The notes beneath the pieces were generated by a model that did no database searches, had not been told where the DNA came from, and worked only from the letters and a program-made list of their open reading frames with translations. Shown piece by piece: positions 32,973 to 45,325 of a stretch of 64,000 bases of DNA. The first letter of the stretch is position 1. Each line of letters opens with the position of its first letter. Source of the stretch: Romanomermis culicivorax (Eukaryota > Nematoda > Enoplea > Mermithida > Mermithidae); the NCBI GenBank assembly GCA_963922205.1, contig CAWUHX010000234.1, positions 527,189-591,188 on the forward strand, written 5' to 3'. A program made the position numbers and the translations under genes.

Positions 32973-33129
32973 GATTGGACAGTGACCAAAGACAAAGCTT
33001 TGTGGTCAGTAAGATTTGTGTTAGCAAAATTTACTGAGTGAAAGAAGTTTTTGTACAAAGTGTTACTTTGAGATAAGAGAAATCTGTTTTTCAAGTCCAA
33101 ATAATTTTGGTGATCCTTTGACAAAATAC

Positions 33130-34960
33130 GATCCGAAATATGATGAGGTCTCGAGTCCTGCCTTGACTCACCACTTGTGGGGCTGTTGGGTTGTCAAAAA
33201 CTGAATGTGATTTTCAGGTAAAAATTTGTGATCCTATGATTTTGATGTTTGTAAGCCTCATTGTATTCTTTGCTGTTTTTGGTTCTTCACTCATGTTTTA
33301 GGTTAGATGACAGAGTGAACAAAGAGGATAAATAAAACGGGAAGACGATGATGTGAAACTGGGGCAATACTCGGAAAGTGAGTTGGATGTAAGACTCAAA
33401 AAGATGTGAACAAACTTTAATGGAGCTAAGAAGACATACAGTAACCATTTCAAAGATTCTTTTATTTACAGGCATGGCTATTACAAAGCGGCAAGAAAAA
33501 TGGAGACCATGGGTGAACAAAAGAGCGAAAAATACATTACCCCCCAAAAGTAAGAAGTTCGAAAAGATGGCTGCAATCATTGCAATCAATCAATGCAAAA
33601 CAACTAGAAAGAGGAAAGGTCAGATATCATCAAATTTCATGAACTATTCTTTTTCTATAGGATTCTAATCGGAACGAGGCCTATGACGCAAATCATCCAT
33701 CAATTCCAATCTTTTGGTAAGTCTTTATCATCTAAATTTATCTAAAGTTCTTTTTCCTATCTTTTTTCTTCATTAGAACAACTCAAGTAATGGGAATGAG
33801 CAATGAATTACTGTAGGATGACGTCAAAGAAAGCTAAGATGATAGTTTTACTGTAGCTTTTTCATCAGCTTTCGGAAAAGTGTAATTAGAAAAATTGTTC
33901 AACTTACAAAGAATTGTCTACTGTTTGTAATGAATGTTTTACTGTGCAATGTTTTGTCTTTTCTGCGCTTTGATGTTTGAATAGCCTGCATAAAATGCTA
34001 TAAAATTGGAAGATTAAAAAGTTCAAGGGCCAGCTTCATCAACAAGACTTAAGCTGCAGTTGAGCTGCAGATTAAGCAGTAGCTTAGCTCTGTTGTTAAG
34101 CTGTAGCTGAGCTGCACTTTAGAGACTATGTTATAACACACAGACTTGAACTGCAGCTCAGCTGGAGCCTGAGTCTTTTGGCCCCCGGATACTGCATATG
34201 CATGAAATTTGCCTATTATGCACAATAAATTTCTGAACTATACTCAGCCTGTAAAACTGAGTAATATAGCTGATTTTCAGGCATGATTAATTCTCAACTC
34301 ATAATGGTCAAGGTCGAATGCTTCAGAAACTGCCTCAAAAACACATGTAATTTTTTAATAAAGATAAACTCTCAATACTGCATCGTTCATTTCAAAATGA
34401 ATGAAGTATTGGAATTAGCATTAGAATTCACACGTTACAATTGAATATTCGCCTAATTCATGTTAATCGGTGGACACCAGATCTGGAATTTGGCCGATTG
34501 GAGTCACATACATATATGGGTCAGTTTATACTTGACGATTTACTGCACACAATTTTACATCACTAAAATTCTATCATCATTCTAAACTCAAATATACTAT
34601 TGAATGAATGATAAATTTTCGATAATGCTCTTATTAACAGTAATTTTATGGCTCGCTATAAATGATGACCACAATTTCGGAAATCAGCTAGATTCATTCT
34701 TTTAGATAAATTTTTTCGTCTATTCGTCATTAGAAAAATAAATTCGGAAAAGAATATGAAAAAAATCACGAGCGTAGAGACGATTAGTATCGCACGGACA
34801 CATTTGGAGCGGACGTAACATGACTAGGCAACATATTCATATCTATTACAAAGATCTTTTGTGTATAAATTTTGACTTACATAATTTATACGATTTGTTA
34901 ACATGATTATTAAAAGTACTGTAAACAAAAAAATAATTTGACTCCAAAACGCTGTTACCA
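33130..34960. other. Non-coding; AGCTGCAG-rich block
   Basis: No gene recognised. 34045-34170 is rich in alternating AGCTGCAG/TTAAGCTG words that can pair with one another (for example TTGAGCTGCAG, AACTGCAGCTCAGC). Confidence 0.4.
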
Positions 34961-35745
34961 ATTATAGAATAAACATAGCATGAATCAGTTATAGTTCTTC
35001 CCAATTCAAGAGAGTTCAGACTGGTGGACTATAATCTTTCTTGATGATTCCTAGAATCAAAGCCATATAATCGTTTTGTGAACCACCTCTGAACTTTCTC
35101 AACCCATTTGTATTCCACCCATTAGATAAGGATTCCAACTAAGACTACCATATTCAAGGATTAGACGAACATAAGTTATAAATGCCCTGATTTTTAATTC
35201 ATTTGTATTTGAGTTGAAACATTTAAAAATTAGATTCGATGCCCTAGAAGCTTTCTTTATCATGTATTCACAGTGCGAAACAAAACTGAGTTTTTCGTCA
35301 ATATAAACACATAACTCAGTCTTCCATAACTCAGTGATAGCATCAAAATCACATTCACCAATTTTGAACCGATTGGATGGATTATTTTTCCCCAAATGTA
35401 ACACAGCACATTTGGGCAATGATATGCTAAGTTGCCACTCCTCAGACTATTTAAAGAAGCTGTTCAAATCTTCCTGCACTAATACTGAATTGCATGCGTC
35501 ATCAATTTTATATCCTTGTAGTTTTTGTAAGAGACCTAATGTGAGACAGTATTAAATGCTTTCTTAAAATCGATATACACAACATCAACAGGAACTTGAT
35601 CGTCCAACCTCTTAATCCACTTAGTTTTACATTCAAGTAGTTGTAAGACACATGATTCATTCTTTCTGAATCCAAACTGTTTATTACTGAATAAGGCATA
35701 TCTGTCAAGACGACTTACAATATCCTTATTAGTTATTCCTTCCAT
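34960..35745 (-). pseudogene. Non-LTR retrotransposon (CR1/Jockey-type LINE) reverse transcriptase relic with internal deletion
   Basis: The segment 35745-35540 encodes the RT fingers/palm block SNKQFGFRKNESC and VDVVYIDFKKAFNTVSH, with the first catalytic Asp in YIDF. The segment 35520-35099 encodes the later part, with MPKCAVLHLGKNN, LGV-like CVYIDEKLSF and YVRLILEYGSLSWNP. The middle of the RT, including the second catalytic motif (YADD), is missing. Further decayed matches run to about 34960. The absence of the 5' part and endonuclease is typical of LINE copies. Confidence 0.8.
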
Positions 35746-36479
35746 GATTTTTCTATTAATTATTCACACACAAAATATTCTATGAATTATTCACAAAAAA
35801 TATCGCTCGAGACTTGTCAACTTTTAGGACCCACCAATTTATGTTTATCTTTCTACTCTACTACTGAAAAATCGACCATTTACACAACTATTGGCTGCGT
35901 CGATATTCGAAAAAATTTAACAAAAGATCTCTCTCAAAACTCGTTCCGGCCATTGATTGTCCATTTTCGACACGTCCTTTAGCTGGCTAGCTATGTTCAA
36001 GAAAAATTGTTGGAAAAGTCCGCACTTGTTCAACCTATTTTTCAATTGAAAAAGACAGGATTTTTCAGAATGTTCGAATCACAATTGAACGGCTGCAAAA
36101 CACGCAATTACCAATGAGTTGTTTTGAGTAAGGATTTTGTTTTTGTATGCTCCTTCACTAAAGTAAAACCGGAGAAATGTCTTTCTGACGTCAAACATAT
36201 TTATTCTTTTTTGAAAATCCATGCACTTGATCGCTTTTTGTCAGTCATACTCTTTAAACTGGCCGATGCATAACAGGGACAGTAGGCCATGCCTTATAGG
36301 GACAGATAGCCATGCCCAAACCTATTTTTTTAAATTTAAATTTTTGAAATTTTTTTTTAAATTTTCAGAATTTTTTAAAAATTAACCATGTATAAAAACC
36401 TTTATAAAAGCTCATTGAAGTTTTATATTTGGTCATCTTCATATCAAACAGTTAGTAAAAAACGATCTCAAAGCTACTA
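35746..36479. other. No gene seen
   Basis: Non-coding, AT-rich. Short ORFs only; a duplicated phrase (ACAGGGACAGTAGGCCATGCC / TAGGGACAGATAGCCATGCC) lies at 36272-36317. Confidence 0.4.
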
Positions 36480-37095
36480 ATTCTCACTTGTAGTAAAAGA
36501 GTGTAAAGTGACCACTTCATTGAATTCCCCATGATCAAGAATTGCCCAATCCAAAAAACCGCAGAAATACCTTTGTTGGCCCACAGAACATTTTTTTGTG
36601 TAAAGTGACTGTGTCCATTGGATTCTCTATGGCAAAAACCCCTTAGACCAATAAATGACAAAAATACGTTTGTTTACATCCAGGAAAATTTTTCGTGTTA
36701 GGTGATTGGATTCAATAAATTCCCCATGGTTGAAAACCCCTTCCACAAAAAAATCACCGAAAACGATTGTTTACACACAGCATAATTTTTTGTGTAAAGT
36801 GAGTGGATTCATTGAATTCTCCGTGGTCTAAGATCCCTTGCCCCAACTAATCACAAAAACACTTTGGTTTACACCCAAGATAATTTTTTGTGTGAAGTGA
36901 TGCATCTATTGGACTCCCTGCAGTCGGAAACCTCTTCCACCAAAAAATGACGAAAAATGAAATTTTACATGCCAGATAATTTTTTTAAGTGAGTGCATTC
37001 ATTGAATTCCCCGTGGTCTGAAACTCCTTGCCCCAAAAAATTTCGAAAATAGGCTTGTTTACACATGGGACATTTTTTCCTGTAAAGTGAACAAA
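36480..37095 (+). repeat. Tandem repeat, about six units of 95-100 bp
   Basis: Units share TTGTTTACAC-x-TAATTTTTTGTGTAAAGTGA, then GGATTCATTGAATTC-CC-TGGTC and CC-AAAAAAT. Starts recur near 36570, 36668, 36766, 36864, 36960 and 37055. Units are diverged from each other. Confidence 0.8.
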
Positions 37096-37099
37096 GAAT

Positions 37100-37770
37100 T
37101 ACCAATGCTTGGAAATCCATATCCGCTTTGTATTTCCACTGATTAGATATTCTGCCAATGGCGGATATGTATCCACCCTCTTCTCCAAAATCCGCCTTTT
37201 AGACATGCATATCCTCAAAAAAATGCCGTCTCTGGCAACACATTCCGAAATTTTCGAATATAATATGCGCAATTCGCAAAACATATCCGTCTTTTAGACA
37301 TGAAAAAGGCGGATTCCACATCTGCCGAATACATATAAATATCGGCAAAAAAAATTGTGGATATATATCCACCAACAATTGTAATGAAAAGCCAATTCCA
37401 TTATAATATTTTCGAAAGTTTTTAAGTATAAACATGTGCTGTCATTAATCAAATGTTAGCTTAGATATTTTGTTCATAAAAATAAGTGTGTTGCAAAAAT
37501 AAAGAAAAAGAAAGTCGTTTGATTATGCCCCTGTTTATTACAATGGGGGGCAATCGAAATATATAGTGGAAAAATTTGGTGGACATAGAATTTGATGAAA
37601 TTTTTATTTTTGTGGATTTTTTTGAATATTTCCGAATTTTACATTTATTTGGGGTCTATTTGGCCAATAATACCTGTTGTGGATATTAGCTGTTACGCCA
37701 ACAATTTGTGAACATTTTTCGTTTATTATTGATGGTACTTACGAGAAGCAGTACACATAGACAAGGAAAC
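37100..37770. other. Non-coding with inverted GGCGGAT/ATCCGCC words
   Basis: ATCCGCCTTTTAGACATGCATATCC (near 37189) and ATATCCGTCTTTTAGACATG (near 37283) are direct repeats. AAAGGCGGATTCC (37306) is their inverted partner. This could be the end of the LTR element that follows, but no LTR could be defined. Confidence 0.4.
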
Positions 37771-38895
37771 ATGGATGATTTACGAAATGAAATTGAACTT
37801 CAAAAAACTGAACTGGAGCAATTACGAATTTCTGCCACCCGACCACAAAATCGTTAGGATTTTGACGTCTTTTACCGTAGGCCGGGGGAGAACTTTGAAT
37901 TATGGGTCGATCGTTTCAACAGGCATGCACAGGCAAACAATTGGAAAGATGACCATAAGTGACTGGTCATGCCTTCACTATTCCGTGAAGCAGCAGAGAC
38001 AGTTTATCCTGCCATTCCTTTGGCACAAAAACAAACATTAACGTTCCAAGGGCTAATTGACAAGATGAAGACACGATTTCTGCCAGCCCAAGCATCAGAA
38101 TTAAAGAGCGCCGAAGTACAAACCAGGTGTCAGCGTCCAGGAGAAACAGTGACGGAATTTGCCATTGCTATCCAACAGCTAGCAACCGAAGCTTATCCAG
38201 AGCTGGCTGATGATTCACGAAATCAAATCATGCGCGGATTTTTTATCAACGGCCTTAATGAAACTTTATGGCAATGTGTTTTCAATCGGGGAGCAAAAAA
38301 GTTCGCTGAGGCAGAAATGGCTGCCAGGGATGCAGAGGCGCAGTCCGTTTTACCTAACAAGAACAGGACACGTGTCCAAGCAATGGAACAACAGCCCCAA
38401 CAGAGTCGTCCAGTGGTACAGCGTCATACAACAACATCCAATTATAGAAGACCATCTGCAAGACCTACGGATCGGACAATCAATGGACGCCCCATCTGCT
38501 TCTTTTGCCAACAACCGGGTCGTGTGCAACAGGTGTGCAAAAAGTGTCTCGCGCTACAGCGTCCATACAACAATAATAATAATGGTCATGCTCGCACAAA
38601 TTTCTCGAATTGGAACCATGGTCAGACATCTTCAGATGCACAACAACAACAATATCGCCAATACCAGCCGAGAGGAGTTTATTCCATGGATATGAATACG
38701 AACCAAACAGCAGTGGAAGAAGATCTAGCATCTGAACTCGAAAAGGGACGGAAGTCCTCCAGGCAATTAGCAAGCCAGTGTGCTGCTTTACGACGTCAAG
38801 TGGATCGTATGGTTTTGGAAAGTGTAAGCAACAATTCAAATGCACGTATCAATTTCTATTATGCAAATCAAGTTCAGAAAAGTTCGAATATTTAG
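37771..38895 (+). pseudogene. Gypsy-2 gag, broken by two stops
   Basis: The ATG at 37771 opens a 374-codon frame with TAG at 37855-37857 and TGA at 37960-37962. It has an N-terminal coiled coil (LRNEIELQKTELEQL), a retrotransposon Gag capsid domain (FELWVDRFNRHAQANNW, FQGLIDKMKTRFLP, ETVTEFAIAIQQLATEAYPEL), and one degenerate zinc knuckle CFFCQQPGRVQQVC in which His is replaced by Arg. A second coiled coil (LASELEKGRKSSRQLASQ) follows. It is distinct in sequence from gypsy-3 gag. No 5' LTR could be defined upstream. Confidence 0.8.
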
Positions 38896-38988
38896 TTTGT
38901 CAAAAATTTTTAAAATGTTTCTTGTAGTGCAAATTTAAAAAATTGTGTTAAGGAGTCAATTGGTGCAAGTGTAAAAAGTACTTTTCAT

Positions 38989-40316
38989 GTGAATTCGACG
39001 TATTTTTCGAGTGCAGTTTCAGTAATTCGCAACATAAGCATGCCAGTAAGAAACAAATTTTTACGTTTCAAAATGGGTCCACAAGTCAAGTCATGCATAA
39101 ATGGTGTTAAATCACACAAAATATGGTCAAAATTTGGTGCATGCAGTAATTTTTCTAATTTGCTTTTGTTCACCCTTTTATTTGCGAATTTATTAATTTT
39201 TGCATGTGGTGAAACTCATACTTTTTATCACTGTGGGTCTGGAAAAGGTGGGCAGTTATTTGCAGTACCCCCGATATTACGTGTTTGCCACCACCGTTGA
39301 ATTCCCCAAAAGAAGTTAGTGTCAAATTATTTCTGCCCAGTCACGAGTTGAATTCAGTGCATGCATGGAAATGCCGGATCAGAAAACGAAAAGTTTGCAC
39401 ATATGTGGGCATTGTTGGGTCCAAAGGTCTAATTTCAGACACAGTCGTCGAAAATTCAGTTTCTCATGCCGAATGTAAAGCTACTGTCATGACCAAACAG
39501 TGGCGTGGTCAAAATTTGGTATCATTCAATGATGATACTTTTGTTATAAATAACAGTTTAATTGTTCAGTTTAAGTACTGTTGTGCAGAACATTGCACAG
39601 ACGTAGAAAATTTTATCATTGAAAAAGGGCAAGTGGCCACCCTCGATGGTCACCTAATCACCACTGACCTAGGCAATGTTGGGTCATGCTTAGCCCAAAG
39701 TGGTTACTGCAACATGCCTGACGGTGTAATTTTTTGGGATAAAAGTAAGTTGCAACCTGCCTGCCGTTTTGTAGAGTCATCTTGACCATATTTAGCACGG
39801 CAGAATGGTAATTTTTACATCATAGATGACATACAGGGTGCTTTTTCTTTGCTAAATATCAGTGTCAGTAGCATGACAGGTAGACACTGCCTTCCATCCA
39901 ATGCCTTTCTTACACATCAAGGCCCTGCGTTACAAATTCTGTCTATCAACGGTAGCAGTCCCAAAATTTCACATAAAAATCGTGCCGCCAAGACGTCTAC
40001 TGCAGCTAAAGCTGCAAAAGAGCGAAAAGTAGCTGATACTATCGGGTTCAAGATTTTGAATGATGAAAAAGATCCAATTAATTCCAAATTAGAATATTTA
40101 GAAATGTCCATAGAAATGTTCCATCAAAGCCATTTCCGGGAAATCTGGATGTATTTGTGTGAAATCTCCAGACGTCAGTTAAGCCTTATAAAGGTTCTAC
40201 TACAGATTGATCCATCCTTGGGTGCCCAAGTCTTACTGCAAAAAGAAAACTTGCACGCTCAAATCGTGGGAGAAGCCATTTCTATGTCAGAGTGTGATCC
40301 TGTCCACCCTGATACG
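38989..40316 (+). pseudogene. Gypsy-2 envelope-like glycoprotein, directly after gag; frameshifted and truncated
   Basis: The N-terminal part at 38989-39300 contains a strong hydrophobic signal-like segment (LLLFTLLFANLLIFACG) in one frame. The ectodomain continues in another frame from 39285 to 40316, with a TGA at 39783-39785. The Cys pattern and motifs correspond one to one to the gypsy-3 envelope: CRIRKRKVCTYVGIVGSKG, YCCAEHC, IEKGQVATLDG, LGNVGSC, GYCNMPDGVIFW, and later NSKLEYLEMS and LLQIDPSLGAQVLLQ. The gene is cut at 40316 by the inverted repeat arm, so no membrane anchor or pol is left. Surface-protein function is by similarity to gypsy-3 and by features only. Confidence 0.7.
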
Positions 40317-42432
40317 TGATGCCGCATTAAGTGAAAAATGCATGACTGTAGTGCACAAGCACTGCAGAACACGGCCTGTGAATCGTTGCAATATCGAAGA
40401 AAAGCCCAAATAATCGGGATCCAGTGTCAAGGGCTGCGATATGATGATAGAATGAAGCTGATATGATGATAGAACTTCCAACCCCAATACACTCATCGAG
40501 GCCATATTTTTCGGCCAAAATATAGTGTGTGTTGTTTCATTGAGCAAAATTGAAGCAAAGCGCCATGGTTGTTGTGACGTCACACAAAGGAACAATTGAC
40601 TCTTTTGCACGACAACCAATCAGACTACGGGCAGCCATTACACTTGCCACGCCACAAGTGGGATATAAGAGATAGGTTAATACAGAGGTATCATTGAGGT
40701 TTTTTTTCTTTTTTTTCTGGGCGTCCGTTTTTTTTCCGCACCAGAATTTGTGGCTTAGTTTTCTATATACAAAATTTACATAAGACTATATTTACTGCGT
40801 AGTTTTATTTGGCCGTCCGAAATCGATTGAATTTATATCATAAAAACTGTTTTTCATGTGAGTAAAATTACAGATCAAATTCTGCGCTCATTCCCATTTG
40901 ATTGTCTTGATGACGAAATATCAAAGTTGCATTCCAGGCTGATCACCGGGGTCCAATTAAAGTTTCGGTTGACTATTTGGGTATCTGATTTCATCACTTT
41001 ATAATGTATGAATCAAGTCACCAAATGGAAAGACTTTTAGAAGCTGGAAGAGTGGGAGGCAGGTGATACTGGTCTCAGTGACCAAATCTGAAGTGTGTTC
41101 GTATTTTGTTCCAATTTTAAAATTCGCAGTTGAAATGTCGTTATTTGCTGGCATGCAGCTCCATGATGCGGGAAATGCATGACAAAATGCTGTTCTCTCA
41201 GTCCTTTCATCAGTAACACGAAAATACACATGCTAAAACTGTTAACAGGTAATACCTTGTCAATTCAAAATAGTTACGTTCCAATTCGAAATACGTTTAG
41301 AAAAAAAACTGATCTTCTGTAAAATTCACTCAACTAAAAATCCGACCATTCATGGATCAATAGAAAGAAGAGTAAAAGAAGCTCAGGGTTTAATTTTTGA
41401 TGGCATTACTTTAAAGAAGAATAAAAAAGTGTTTTATCCCCCTATTTCGACCCTCTTCTAATAAGAAAGATTCCAATAATTTTGGACACAAATTTTGTTC
41501 TAGAAAAATGAAAATCTACAGTTTATTTTTTATACCTCGATGAGTTAACGACGTGAAAGGACGGTCAAATTGATCCGAATGCCTATGCAGGCATTTCGAG
41601 AGAAATCGACCGTTCATGCAAATTAGAAAAACAAAACAAAAAAATTTTCTCACTTTTTTACCTTGCGGTTTGCAGAACAGAGAAGGGGTCTCATCGCCAA
41701 AAACAATGCATCTCTTCTTCATGCTTAGAGGATAAGAAATCCTCTTGGCTATGGGTCTATCTAAACATGACCCCAACATTGATACTGATTGAGGCAAATA
41801 TTCTTGTATTTTATATCAAAAAAGCATGAGAATATTTTTCTAATTTCAAAAACTGTTTCATATTGTTGATATAAATGTAAATTGTAAATACAAATTTGTT
41901 TTTACAAATACAATTTTGTAAAATCCCGAGGTGAACTGCCAAGTTGAAGGTATATTATCCACAGATGAGGAATGGTGGACAATCAACCATGACTTCTGCT
42001 CTCGATAGTTGCATAAAAGGTCAGTTCCTACTTCTTATATGTTGACAACTTAGCCATTTTATTCCTCTCAAAGTACATTTCAAAAGTTTTGTTCAGTGAA
42101 ATTTCCTGTAGCTAACCTAATCTGGTTCTTGTGCCAAAAGTATAGTACGGATATGTTAACGGTCTTCTATTTCTCTCCACTTTGCCTTGTGTAGTCCGAA
42201 TGGTTTTTTGTGCAAGTTGTAGCATTAGGTTTGCAATAGTTTATTTTTCCTTCTTCTCAAAAATAAAAAAATTGATTTTCTGCCTTTTACCTCACAGTCT
42301 CACAATTACCCCATGATACATTTAGTATATGTCATTTACCGAGAAAAAAAATTCGGACAACAGCGATTTCTGATGCTCATTTGAAAAAAATAGACTAGAG
42401 TGAAAATTCGAACTGGTAATGTTTTTTGTTCC
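40317..42432 (-). repeat. Large compound repeat, arm B, left part
   Basis: Reverse complement of 10882-12519, plus about 0.5 kb (40930-41450) that is absent from arm A. It truncates the gypsy-2 envelope at its left end and is itself split by gypsy-3 at 42433. Confidence 0.85.
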
Positions 42433-43322
42433 TGTAACGTACCTGCTAAAGCAGTACTGTAAATATGTAGCATACTGTATGTAATAGACATTTATTAAAT
42501 ATTGTTAATTTTCACATTTTATCGTCTCAAGGGTGTCTGGGATTCACACCCAAACATTCCTACAAAATTACGTGAAGTAGTTTATTTTGATCCGTTCACA
42601 CGCCGGTAGCCCAATTAAGATGCCCTAATTAATTTGCACAAACGGCAGCTGTTCCCCTAGAACCCACACTAAACTACACATTCCACAGCTACCGTAATCC
42701 CCAGTAAAAATCATAAACAACACCTGCACACAGTAAAATGCATAGAAGCCCCGCCGTACAGTAGTCTCAAGTGTAACGGTAGCGGCGGCCCCACAAAACA
42801 TGTGTATACAGAGAAACCGATACAGGAAGCATGCACAGAAGCACAAAGGTGTGGCCAAGCCCACCGTAGAAAGCAAGCGAAGCACAGAAAGCATACAGTA
42901 CCAGAAAAGCATTAGAGAGGCGTAATTAAGTAGCATAAAAAGCGTAGCAGGAAACGACGATTGGCGGAAGAAGATGGACAGAAGCTCGACCTCCCGCGAC
43001 GCCCAGGGAGTGGCCAAGATCGCCGTATAAAAGAAGAAGCAAAGCGTGATTTTTTTCATTCTTGTATCATTCAATTTTTCGACCCAGCGCCCGTATTTGC
43101 AAGCATTGTTTTGAGAGCGAGTCTCATTTTTATTCGGAAGCAATTAAGCCGTGTATACTCGCCGCGTTATTGTATCATTGTCGTATCGACGTCTAAAGCA
43201 GCCGTCGAGTATTGTAAAGCCGGATATTATCGTCCCCGTATTGTACCGTCCGTGCCCTTTTTCCCCGCTGTATCGTCCAATTGGTTAGAAGTAAAGTACC
43301 TCACACAAATCTGGTCGTTACA
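42433..43322 (+). repeat. Gypsy-3 5' LTR
   Basis: 890 bp with perfect 7-bp inverted termini TGTAACG/CGTTACA. It closely matches 50813-51374; diverged relatives lie at 57885-58416 and 63065-63890 in reverse orientation. Confidence 0.92.
43026..43033 (+). promoter_or_regulatory. TATA box in the gypsy-3 LTR
   Basis: TATAAAAG, well placed in the second half of the LTR for transcription of the element. The diverged LTR at 63065-63890 has a TATTTAAAG at the corresponding place. Confidence 0.6.
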
Positions 43323-43327
43323 TATTT

Positions 43328-43345
43328 TGGTGACCGTACCGTTAC
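43328..43345 (+). promoter_or_regulatory. Gypsy-3 primer binding site
   Basis: TGGTGACCGTACCGTTAC starts 5 bp after the LTR end; TGG matches the CCA end of a tRNA. TGGTGACCG resembles the Arg-type primer sites of insect gypsy elements, but the tRNA is not determined. Confidence 0.55.
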
Positions 43346-43565
43346 GTTAACCACTGGAACTCCCTGCCCCCAATTAGGTGTACTCTTATCCGGGCATTTA
43401 GAAGCATTAGATAATACAGTAGTAATCATTTCCTACAGTAAGACAGTGTTCGTAGAAAGCAAACTGGAAATCCCCTCCAATGAGACATTAAGTGATACAT
43501 TTAAACGAATACAGCGTGAAGCAAAAATTGAAGCATTTAAGCAGAAATCCCATCGTAAACCAAGA

Positions 43566-45140
43566 ATGACCCACCAAACGCAAGATCATTTAGGAGAAAT
43601 CGTTAGAGAACAGATAAACGATTTGTTTTCAGAACATTTTCGTACCCTACGCACACAATTGAATCAGAATACAGTAAACCCTACCCTAATAGACGATCTA
43701 AGAACAGCAAACATTCGTAATAACATGGCAAACAATTTCTACGCGAAACCTACAGTATTCACGGGTGGCGTGACCCAACATTTTGGTGAATGGAACAAAA
43801 GATTAGAACAATTCATGGCACTCCAAGGCATGAAAGATACAGACGTACAGTTAAAGTTGGCATGTTTAGAAATTCATTTAGGAGGAGCTGCGTTAGCAAA
43901 TTTCAAAAGTTTAGCCAATTCCGAAAACCCTCCCCACACATACGAGCAGTATAAAGTCGCATTACAGTCATTCTTCCCAAACAATAGAGATAATGAGCTA
44001 CATCAACAATTCTTACCCGAAAGAAAACAAAAGCGTTCAGAAACAGTAACGGAATTCTTATTTGATCTAGAACATCTCGCAACCCTCGCCTACCCTAACT
44101 TTAACACAGACGCACGAGAAATGATCATAAAACCCCTCTTTGTAGAAGGCATGCAAAACGAAATCAGGGAAGCAATTAAGTATAGAAGGTTTGCAACTCT
44201 AAAAGAAATGTCAGACGAAGCAGCTTACATTGAACAGCAAATTCTTAGAAACGAATTAAAATCTAATGCCCTTCCCTTCATACCCCCAAAACCCGAACCC
44301 ATCTTTTCCCTAACCAAAAACACAGACCAACAGGATCTTTTGCATCAGTTAGAACAACAAGTAAAAGATTTACAGTTGCAGATCAAACAAAAACCTCAAC
44401 CCCCACAACAAAGTAGCTACAACAATTTCAGTAACAATACTTTCAGCAGGAATAATGCTTGCAGGAACAATACCACCCCAAGGCAACCCACATGCTTCCA
44501 GTGTGGACAAATCGGACACGTAGCTCGTAATTGTAAATCAGTAGGCATCTGAAAATCATGTGAAATCTGTTTCTGTAATAATCACAGTACACGTGATTGT
44601 AAAAGCCGATGCATCCACTGTTCCCAAACAGGACATAGATCAGATAACTGCCTTTCAAAACCCTACTCCAATTTTCAATGTTTCACATGCAAGCAGAGAG
44701 GTCATACAAGCAGGTATTGCCCAAATCAGCAGAGCCATAATATTCAAAATTGCATTGAGTACAGGCAACCCCAACCCCTCATGGACATTGATGACCCCGC
44801 ATTTTACTCAAAATTACCCGCCATAACTAACGGCCCTCAGACTATTTTAGGAACTATCATGCCCAACACCCACGGCCGTAGTGACGAATACGTCCTTGAT
44901 CTGGACGTACCCGATTGGTGCGCCATGTCACCACCCCCCATGCCTGAAGCCGCAAAAATCGAAAAATTGCCGCCCACCATCCCCGTAGGCTACAAGATCC
45001 CCCGAAAGCCAAACACTACGCTGCCCACCGCCCCCGAAACCCCGTCAAAAACAGGCCGCAACTTGTTATCCCTTCTCCATGGCCTGACCCCGAACCCTAC
45101 CAATTCCGCCCCTGCCAAACACTTCTACCGACCCCCATAA
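43566..45140 (+). pseudogene. Gypsy-3 gag with four tandem zinc knuckles, one nonsense codon
   Basis: The frame is open from before 43281; the first ATG after the primer site is at 43566, giving 524 codons with one TGA at 44550-44552. Residues about 60-240 form a Gag capsid domain (FGEWNKRLEQFMALQG, LFDLEHLATLAYPNF). A Gln-rich coiled coil (LLHQLEQQVKDLQLQI) follows, then four CX2CX4HX4C knuckles: CFQCGQIGHVARNC, CEICFCNNHSTRDC, CIHCSQTGHRSDNC and CFTCKQRGHTSRYC. The last three lie just after the TGA, and their preservation suggests the stop is recent or is read through. A Pro-rich tail ends at 45140. Gag would package RNA and form the particle. Confidence 0.85.
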
Positions 45141-45325
45141 GTAAGCAAGTCCAAACCCCATCCCATAACTCAACTTCTAAAGTTTTACAGAACCTTCAGA
45201 TTGCAAACCGGCCACCCCCCCAGCGCAAAACTGCAAAATGACAACACCAAAAGTCCCAACACCAAACCGGCCACAACGAAAACATACAGTGCCCCGCCGC
45301 CTCCACTAAAACATTCTATTGGCCG

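Noticed and set aside
34040..34175. AGCTGCAG-rich block considered as CRISPR-like or regulatory array
   Set aside because: Units are irregular with no constant spacing; eukaryotic low-complexity sequence is the simpler reading.
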